64,000 nucleotides of DNA, from the NCBI GenBank assembly GCA_963082875.1, contig OY720103.1:6386001-6450000 (forward strand), read 5' to 3'. The first letter of the stretch is position 1; each line of letters starts with the position of its first letter. Source of the DNA: Corella eumyota (taxonomy: Eukaryota; Chordata; Ascidiacea; Phlebobranchia; Corellidae). The notes beneath the pieces were generated by a model. The model saw nothing but the letters and a program-made list of their open reading frames with translations. It searched no databases and was not told the DNA's origin. A program made the position numbers and the translations under genes. Shown in pieces: positions 57,216 to 64,000 of this stretch.

Positions 57216-58592
57216 TCAAGGGCACAAAAAATGTTTCTTTTTTGCTTCAGTCGACGATAAGCCGACGCACTGAGTGTGGTACCATTGTTGGCATCTCATA
57301 CACTCAACCCAGTCACATTTACTGTCATCACTATTGTCACACTGTCTACATTTATTTTTGTTATATCTGCCTTTAAGGCAGTTGCCAACAATAGCAGTGT
57401 AAATTTCCTGCCGGTAGTTAAAAGATGATTGCTGGTGTTGTTGAACAAGGTCATGGTTCAAAGTTAGCCACTTGCTGTACATACAAACAAAAACACCACA
57501 ACTTGTGCTATCTGGTTGCAATGACACCCAGTGAGCTCCAGATTTATTCCAGGGAACAAAAATATATTTTTTACCAGCCAAAGTAATGTTTCTCCACAGC
57601 CTATCAATAGAGGGTCTTTTGCTTAAGGTCATAGCAACTGAAGAGTCAACAAACAAGATATGAGGATACTGTTTGCTTAACCACCATAAGTAACTGTTAA
57701 TAACTTCATCATATAACCAACCTTCAGTAAAGTCCGAGTCATAAGTGCGCAAAACTTGTAATTCACCTTCAGCAAGACAAGGTTCTAACGACTTTATATT
57801 TACAAACGAAATAGTATGAGGACCATTATTTAAAGAGTTTTTAATCAAACCATACTTTTTTAGGGTTGAGATAGGGGGAACAACCTTCTTTATTATAGCC
57901 ACTGGTTTTGATTGAATCTTTATATTTGGCATATCAATTCGGGTTTTTTTAACTGGTGGATTTTGAAAATCAGAACCATCATCCTGGAATTCCCGGTCCT
58001 TAGGGAACAAAGTAGTTACTCGGCACAGGTTGCGCATTAAGTCTGCATGTTTGCCGTGTCTGGATACAAACTTGTTCACTTTGGGATATTTTCTTGGAAG
58101 TTTATCATGCATTTCTTTATGTGATTGTGATGTCGTTGTTGTTTTTTTTTCTGATTTTACTTTTCCATTGTTATCTGATCCTGACAAACGTAACTCACAA
58201 TCATGTTTACAATTTTTTTTTAACTCCACAATAACATTATTTAATGCCGCTTCCGCCTTTAACAAGGCTTCCTCTGAAATGACATCAAATGATAAATCTC
58301 GTATAGTTGTTAAGGCTTCAGAGATTCTGGTTAGGGTTCCACGTTTAGATTTTTTAGATTTAGTAATCTGTTGTGGTGTGGCATTTAAGTTATTAAAATT
58401 TTGTGAACTTGGTTTTACACAAAAAGGTTTAAAAAGAGTTGGTATCTTTTGGTCTATTTCACTTACTGATTGGGTATCTGGGGTGGTAGGATCAACAATG
58501 CAAGGATCCAGAGTCATGGAGGATGAATTTATGTACCATGATGGTAAACTATTCCACGATACATCAGAAAATTTTTCAAAAATGCTAAACAT
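57216..58592 (-). CDS. MULE transposase, last exon: SWIM end, Ulp1-like protease and PHD finger
   Basis: 458 codons from the first ATG, but the exon very likely starts near 58865. The SWIM finger sits just upstream of this ATG: CTCQDF, then LPCKH around 58570-58625. About 250 residues of low-complexity linker follow. Then comes a Ulp1/C48-like segment with a conserved GAHW (His) and SCGVFVC (Cys). It ends in a PHD-like finger (CRQCDNS...WVECMRCQQWYHTQC). His and Cys motifs are only about ten residues apart, whereas C48 proteases have some 60 residues with the catalytic Asp between them. That part is therefore missing or in an unrecognised exon, and protease activity is doubtful. Confidence 0.65.
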   Translation of the reverse strand: MFSIFEKFSDVSWNSLPSWYINSSSMTLDPCIVDPTTPDTQSVSEIDQKIPTLFKPFCVKPSSQNFNNLNATPQQITKSKKSKRGTLTRISEALTTIRDLSFDVISEEALLKAEAALNNVIVELKKNCKHDCELRLSGSDNNGKVKSEKKTTTTSQSHKEMHDKLPRKYPKVNKFVSRHGKHADLMRNLCRVTTLFPKDREFQDDGSDFQNPPVKKTRIDMPNIKIQSKPVAIIKKVVPPISTLKKYGLIKNSLNNGPHTISFVNIKSLEPCLAEGELQVLRTYDSDFTEGWLYDEVINSYLWWLSKQYPHILFVDSSVAMTLSKRPSIDRLWRNITLAGKKYIFVPWNKSGAHWVSLQPDSTSCGVFVCMYSKWLTLNHDLVQQHQQSSFNYRQEIYTAIVGNCLKGRYNKNKCRQCDNSDDSKCDWVECMRCQQWYHTQCVGLSSTEAKKKHFLCP

Positions 58593-59816
58593 ATGTTTGC
58601 ATGGTAAAAAGTGTCTTTGAAAGTCTTGACATGTACATTTAGGAAATTTCTTAATTGAAATCGTAAAATTTCTTTTGTGGTTGCGCTGTCCACAAAGTAC
58701 AAATCTTCCTTTTTGGTTATTGATTTCAGAGTAACCTCAGCTGCAGATGTTATCCTACGCATGCAGTGTCTAATAACATCATGCGGTCTGTCTCGCAAAT
58801 AGGTTGGCACAATATCATTGTATTGCCTGTAGTTGCTGGATGCAGCAATATTGCCGTTTTTGTATCTAAAATAAAAAGAAAATAAAACTGTGTTTTTAAT
58901 TTAAAATAGTCCTAGATGCCTTAAAAAGGATTGTTTTTATTTAACTTATTTAAATTAGTATTTAAAGCAAAAAACAGGTCTTATTGGCCCTAAAAATTTG
59001 TCAATTTACTTTAGCTCCAATGAAATTAAACATTAAAATGACTAAAAAATATATAAGTATAATTTAGAACTAGATTAAAAAACTATTTCCACCGTTTTAG
59101 ATTTTCTGGCAAAAATTCCTCATGTAATACTGTTATAACACTGGACAAAGATTTGTCAGCGCGGAACCGAATATGACACTCCTTTAAAGTTCTATTTTGT
59201 CGTTCTACTCCATTATTGGTGTTAATTATAACATGAAGCTTTCCTTTCCTGAACAACCAAGCCCAACGCTACAAATACACTTAAGTTAAATATTTGTCAT
59301 TAACAAAATCCATGTTAATTTGTTATTACAACTTAAACATACTTCCTTTGTAGGTTCCCAGATATTATTAAAGTAGTTTTTGAATTTGTTGTTTTCTCTC
59401 CAAATTTCACTGCAGTGCAGGTCATGAAGGGCATTGCTAAACATTTCCTCTGTATCAGCTGAAGCAATGGATCGCAATAAAGTTAACACAAGTTGCCGTT
59501 TTTCTTTATCTCCAACACCATTTTCACCCTTTTTTACCCATCTCTCCCATGCCTGTCTGTTCACGGTGAAAATCACATATAAGAACCCGGCAGCCTGTTT
59601 AAAAATATATATGAAAAAAAATAAATAAACTAACAACCAAATAAATATTTTTTTTAAACTTACGAAATAATCTTGGTATCTAACATTTTAATTATTTATA
59701 AAATATACATCTTTAAATGTAGCTTCAATTGCATTTATTTCAGCATCGCACTTATCTGTCATAAAAAAAGAAGGATTCCACTTGGGACACCATTTTTGCA
59801 AAACTTTAAGAGCCTC

Positions 59817-60398
59817 TTAAATATCATCAGCTGTTTCATTTTGTATAATGAATGATCCAACAACCTGATAGTTAACGTTAGTCTTAACACAAAGAAAAAA
59901 TAAGGGAAGAGCATATTTTGAAGTTTTGTAAGTAGCATCTAAAAGACACATCTCTTGACCATATCGTTCAAGCAGTCGTTTTTGCCATGAAAATTGGTGA
60001 ACAAATAGTAGTGACTGCCTACTTTTGATAATAGGGATTTTATCCAATTCAACATCATTTTTTTCACTAGTTGGTCCCCTTCCATCTGCGACATAGGGTC
60101 GATACAAAACATTGTCATCAGTACCATATGACTTTTTCCATTCATCAATTAAAAGTTTTACATTTGTTTGATCAAATTTTGAGAGCTTTCTTTGTACAAA
60201 TGCTTTATAAAAATGATTTGCTAAATCTCTTGTGGTCGGGAAAAATCGGCGATTCGTAGAAATGGGAACTTCTTTATCTTTAAATAGGTCATGCTTCACA
60301 TATAAATTAACCGCTCTTTGTAATTCTCTTACATTGCTTACACCGTCATCAACCAATTTTCCAATTTTAGCAATAATTTGTTTGTCCACCATTTGCAT
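59817..60398 (-). CDS. MULE transposase core exon (first catalytic Asp)
   Basis: 193 codons ending at the premature TAA described for the whole gene. It holds the helical region before the catalytic domain and, near residue 153, LLDATYKTSKYALPLFFLCV with the first catalytic Asp. The same frame continues past the TAA with EALKVLQKWCPKWNPSFFMT, which places the second Asp about 60 bp further on, so the stop is a substitution inside the domain. Confidence 0.65.
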   Translation of the reverse strand: MQMVDKQIIAKIGKLVDDGVSNVRELQRAVNLYVKHDLFKDKEVPISTNRRFFPTTRDLANHFYKAFVQRKLSKFDQTNVKLLIDEWKKSYGTDDNVLYRPYVADGRGPTSEKNDVELDKIPIIKSRQSLLFVHQFSWQKRLLERYGQEMCLLDATYKTSKYALPLFFLCVKTNVNYQVVGSFIIQNETADDI

Positions 60399-61994
60399 AT
60401 ATCCTGCGTCCTGTAAAAAAATTAGAAGTTATAATGCAAGAGAATGTGCCTTAAATGAAAATACAACTATTATAAATTAAACTTATTTACTAAGGGTTTA
60501 TGCTATTTACAATATTATGTGGCGTTATAAATGGGTGTGCTATTAAAATTTGGAAAAACTAAGTAATATAATAATATATAAATATACATATATAATTTAA
60601 ATATTTAATTTAAAAGTTTTACACAATACATTGATTAAGACAAAATAATAACCTTTCCAATAACATGTCCACTATGGTCCTCGTCTTGTGGAAACTTAAT
60701 TTTGTAAACTACCATGCCAAAGTAATTCTGTAAGTTTAATTTTTTCCTGATATCTACACTGGCAGCTCTTTTTTTATTTTTAGAATCAATTTCATTAAGG
60801 CTTGATTTGATCTTAAAAAGTGTTAATAAATAAATAAAATGGCAAATGTATAGTATATACATACTTTAAAAACATTAAATCATAAACCCTATCTTAAACT
60901 CTAAAATTGCGATCAGAACTATTTTAAATAGTTAACTTATCTTAATTATTAATAAAACCTGATATTCTGGAAATCTGACTATTTTTGATATGGTAAGCCT
61001 AGCAGTACAGTTAAACTTTTTTGTTCCCTGAAGGCACAAGTTGCTTTTTTTTTCAAAGTGATCTGCTAACTAAAAATTAAAATTACCAATCAACTCAGTA
61101 AGAAATATACTACATTACTACAGTTTGACTGATTGACTCTTCAACTATAAACTGGCACCCGATTTTGCCCAAACATTATATTTAAGCATTACAAAATTCT
61201 GCCTGCCTTAACCTTATTAATAAACCATTGGTAGCAATTTTAAATAAAGGACAGTTGTATTAAACTCTAACCCACAAACCTGGGGAACTACATGACCATG
61301 TTGGGCACGAAGGTTTCTCGCTTTATTTCGATCTTTCGAATGTTGACACTCCCTCCGAATAGTTTCTATTCGCTTAAAAAGAATATTTTCTTCATCCCAA
61401 TAAACCATATCACTCGCTAAAACACAATTTAAGTGGTTTAAACTTTAATAAGTGTGGTTAAATATTTCAATATATAACTACTAGTTGAGGTAAAATAATA
61501 TTTAACAAGCCACACATCTATGATCATCCTTTTTTCGTTCTATAAACTTTGTCATCGTAAAAGTTTCAAAGCGAATAACTTCTTCAGCAGCTGCAGCAAG
61601 CGTTGAAACAAACTTGAAACAATATATATTATTGCATTGAGGGTCTTTATAAAATTAACAAAATTTATAACAGCGTACCATGCTCCTTGGCCTAGAATTC
61701 TGGTTGGCATCATTGGTGTACATTTTGCTCTTTTTCTAACAGTATAAACTGGTAAATGTTGATCACTATGATTGTACGTTCTGAAAAATATTCTTGAAAA
61801 ATTGTTATATTTCTAAATAAATTTAGAAATGAATGACTTAAGGTATATACGAAAAAAGTAGCCTTGTATAGGACTTATTAATTAACTACAATATAAAAAA
61901 GCAAGACAAAATGTTTTTAACAAATTACCTGCCTTTAAAAAGAAATTAAAATATATATACCAAAAATAACTCAAGATAGCCCTGAAAATAAAGT

Positions 61995-62068
61995 AGCCCT
62001 GAAAAGGACTTTTTGATTTGCTGGATACAAACAATCAAGACAAAGTCTAAGTAGCCCTGAAAAGGACT
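61995..62068 (-). repeat. Two histone-like stem-loops in a 58-bp direct repeat
   Basis: On the minus strand AGTCCTTTTCAGGGCT occurs twice, at 61995-62010 and 62053-62068, within a 58-bp repeated block. It has the 6-bp stem with one T-G pair, the TTTC loop and the CTTTTCAG core of the histone 3' stem-loops of this same window. It is followed by ACTTAG or ACTTTA and not by ACCC. A third partial copy lies at about 61976. It may be a captured histone 3' end or a chance resemblance. Confidence 0.4.
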
Positions 62069-62192
62069 TTTTGATTTGCTAAATACAAACTAATTAAGAT
62101 AGATGCCGGTTTTCGCGCTGAAAAGCTTGGCGGTTTTTTTTTATAACAGTTTGGCGCCTAAAAAATTTTGTAACGAAATAATCGACATTATC

Positions 62193-62264
62193 ACAAAACA
62201 GTTACCATTGTGACGCAACAGTTACTATTGTTCGACATTTCAGAGTGATGTTATAATTTCTACC
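62193..62264. repeat. MULE right terminal inverted repeat (72 bp)
   Basis: Ends ATGTTATAATTTCTACC at 62264. It is the reverse complement of 55358-55429 with one mismatch. Confidence 0.88.
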
Positions 62265-62273
62265 GGATTTAAA
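62265..62273 (+). repeat. MULE target site duplication, right copy
   Basis: GGATTTAAA, identical to 55349-55357. Confidence 0.85.
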
Positions 62274-62289
62274 GGTAAATGTTGTAAAT

Positions 62290-62345
62290 AGGGAAAGTCC
62301 CAACGCTCGCGAGTCACGTGACGCACGACGTCATCGTCGTAAGAT
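62290..62345. promoter_or_regulatory. CpG-containing motif cluster next to the MULE
   Basis: A short GC-richer patch in AT-rich DNA holds the palindrome TCACGTGA (62314-62321, E-box type) and GACGTCAT (about 62329-62336, CRE-like). This could be a promoter of the minus-strand gene into which the MULE inserted, or of an unseen gene. No transcript evidence can be drawn from sequence alone. Confidence 0.3.
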
Positions 62346-62665
62346 CATATGCTGGCAGACATAGGAAAATGAACTTATTTTGTCCTCTCGGAGCCGTTTG
62401 TTGTACTTTTTTTTTAATTTTTCCTGCAGAAAGCAAACTTAACATAAAGAGCAATATTGAACCGTATTATAATAGACATTTTCTACTTTTAAAGTCTTTT
62501 TAATTACGTAGGGTGTATTTGAAAAATTTTAACAAATTAAGGTTATGTTGTTAATTTTGAAAATTTACAAGAGCTGCTGAATAAGTGCTGGCTCAGCTTG
62601 TCAACGGGAGTTTATATTGTTTTAGGCACCTTATGCAAGGGGTTACAGCATAAGAGCACTTGAAA

Positions 62666-62940
62666 TTAAATCCAGGTTGTAAAGCTAAGTGTTTTGACTA
62701 CTACACTGCCGATTATTTTCCTTAGTTTTCTATAATTAAAATATACTTGCTCATTATTTACACCCAATTCAAAACTTGCAGGGCTATGATGTTGATTTTT
62801 AAAGTTCGATCTCGGTGAGAAAACACTTGTTTGTGTCGACTTCGAGAAATGTTGTTGATTGTTTAAACGCAAGGGACTGGAATCTTGTTTGGAGGAGAAT
62901 TTTCGGAAAAGATTTGGGAAAAGTTTGTTTTCAATTTTTT
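62666..62940 (-). other. Possible exon of unknown gene
   Basis: A minus-strand open stretch with mixed composition (RLNNQQHFSKSTQTSVFSPR, SPASFELGVNNEQ), followed by a plausible GT donor (AGCAAGTATATT, about 62745-62755). It could be an upstream exon of the cysteine-rich gene on the far side of the MULE. No family is recognised and chance is possible. Confidence 0.25.
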
Positions 62941-64000
62941 AATATTTATTTTTAATTTAATACTTTTATCTTTACTTTATTACTATTTGTTCCCACTTTT
63001 TGATTCATGTAAATCAGATTGGTTAATATTTTAGGGTTGTGAAAATGTTCTACTAGCGGAATGGTTTGGTCACGACCAACAACAATGAAGTCATGGGGTT
63101 ATGGAATGAAGAAAATGACGTTCCCAAGTTGGAAACTGACCTTGCTGCAAATCAAAATTTTGAGTGAGAGTTTTATTATCACGGTTAAATTTTATATTTT
63201 TTAGTGTTGGTATATTTAAAAACATTAAGTGTTGGTATATTTAAATTTCTAGTGTTTAAACTGATACTTTTTTTAATTTAATTTAAATGTTTTATTTATT
63301 TTGTGGTAACTTTTTTTGTTTAGAAAGGTCACATGTTTCTTGTTTGTCTTCAAAATTTGGGTTAAAAAAATAATAAAGTAAATGTTTAGAAAACACAAAT
63401 TCTATTTTGACGATAAATTTATTAATATTTTATTTTTTTTAGCTTTTAATTAACTCAACCTTAATCAAAATCTTTTATCTTCTACTTGAGCCTGGAACTT
63501 GAGTACTTAAACCATAGGTAAAATGTTTTTAATTTTTTGCACAAAATAGGTATATATATATATTATATTTATAAAATTTTAAAGAAATAGTTATACACTA
63601 CAAATAAAATTAACTTCTCAAATATCTGAAAAAATTTTTTTTTTATAAGTTAGGCAAAAATGTAATAAAAACATGATTAATAAAAACTGCTTTTTAAGGT
63701 ATAAAAATTAACTCGCGACCTTTTTTTGCTTCACAAAATGATTGTAGCAGCAACCACTTACTCACTGACGACATCGTGTGAAGGTCAGTGTTGTGAAAAT
63801 ATTTGAAAATAATATAATATTCTTTTACATATTGTTTTTAATTTAATCCAAATTACATTTTAATTGTTTTTTTGTTTTTGAAATTTTTTTTAAAGATTTT
63901 ATTACTTTTAAATATTTTCTATATTTTATTTGCTAAAAAAATATTATATTTTATTTGCTAAATTTTTTTTTTTTGTACTTTTAAAAATTTATATATAATT
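62941..64000. other. AT-rich DNA without a recognised gene
   Basis: About 1060 bp of very AT-rich sequence with long T and A runs. One short duplication (GTGTTGGTATATTTAAA at about 63203 and 63229) is visible. No ORF, RNA gene or mobile element is supported. Confidence 0.6.

Larger units (their letters stand above)
57216..61790 (-). pseudogene. MULE transposase gene, multi-exon, broken
   Basis: Exon-like pieces in order on the minus strand: about 61783-61680 (QHLPVYTVRKRAKCTPMM), about 61610-61510 (FVSTLAAAAEEVIRF), about 61408-61280, about 60800-60655, 60410-59690, about 59593-59342, about 59273-59088 and 58865-57216. The core has the MULE catalytic pattern: Asp in LLDATYKTSKY, Asp in FFMTDKCDAEINAIE, and Glu in NTNNGVERQNR. 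A CDFHREQ motif lies between the last two. Damage: an in-frame TAA at 59817-59819, a frame change between CDFHREQ and AWERW (about 59570), and another just before the SWIM finger (about 58660). Similar proteins are often labelled calcium-responsive-factor-like in animal genomes. Exon borders are approximate. Confidence 0.6.
55358..62264 (-). mobile_element. Mutator-like (MULE) DNA transposon, 6.9 kb
   Basis: 6907 bp, bounded by 72-bp terminal inverted repeats (55358-55429 and 62193-62264) that differ at one position, and by a 9-bp target duplication. The minus strand carries a multi-exon transposase gene (about 57216-61790) with a MULE catalytic core, a SWIM zinc finger and C-terminal Ulp1-like and PHD modules. 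Left of it are a 37-bp minisatellite and a nested miniature element. The matching ends suggest fairly recent movement, but the transposase has at least one in-frame stop and two frameshifts, so this copy probably moved with help from another. Confidence 0.85.

Overview
The window is animal nuclear DNA and is dominated by a tandem array of the five replication-dependent histone genes. Nine repeat units are present, plus the tail of a tenth unit on the left. Each unit is about 4.49 kb, GC-rich and intronless, and carries H4(+), H3(+), H2A(-), H2B(+) and H1(+). Every histone gene ends in a metazoan-type 3' stem-loop followed by a purine-rich, U7-type element. Non-histone DNA in the window is strongly AT-rich. 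The H3 protein has Ser at position 96, which I recall from cnidarian H3, so a cnidarian (perhaps a hydrozoan) is my guess; I could not test it.

Layout: 1-347 is the 3' end of an H1 gene. Positions 348-35668 hold seven complete units and most of an eighth, nearly identical to each other including their spacers. Unit 5 has a one-base deletion in H2B. In units 8 and 9 the H1 gene is split at exactly the same base, five codons after its ATG, by two almost identical full-length non-LTR retrotransposons (35684-41005 and 45517-50839). Each element has two long open ORFs: an ORF1 protein, and an ORF2 with AP-type endonuclease plus reverse transcriptase. The same 19-bp target site duplication, which contains the H1 start codon, flanks both copies. 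I interpret this as a young, sequence-specific LINE whose target is the histone H1 gene. I know of no described LINE family with that target, and it is the main discovery candidate here. The unit between the two LINEs carries a nonsense mutation in H3. The array stops abruptly at 51303, inside the last H1.

Positions 51304-64000 are AT-rich flank. They hold a possible retroelement gag-like fragment, a badly decayed Ty3/gypsy-type fossil (about 52.3-53.9 kb, minus strand) and exons of a cysteine-rich gene resembling KDZ-transposase/HMGD3-like proteins (about 54.1-55.3 kb, minus). Next comes a 6.9-kb Mutator-like (MULE) DNA transposon at 55358-62264 with 72-bp terminal inverted repeats and a 9-bp target duplication. 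Its minus-strand transposase gene has several exons, is broken, and ends in SWIM, Ulp1-like protease and PHD-finger modules. The MULE also contains a 37-bp minisatellite, a nested hairpin-rich miniature element and two histone-like stem-loop sequences. The last 1.7 kb is mostly featureless AT-rich DNA.

How the parts work together: the five histones package DNA in fixed proportions during S phase. H2A and H2B share a divergent promoter with three octamer motifs, while H3 and H2A converge. The LINE sits just downstream of the H1 promoter and start codon, so it is placed to be transcribed from that promoter. Its target duplication re-creates an intact H1 reading frame downstream of the element.
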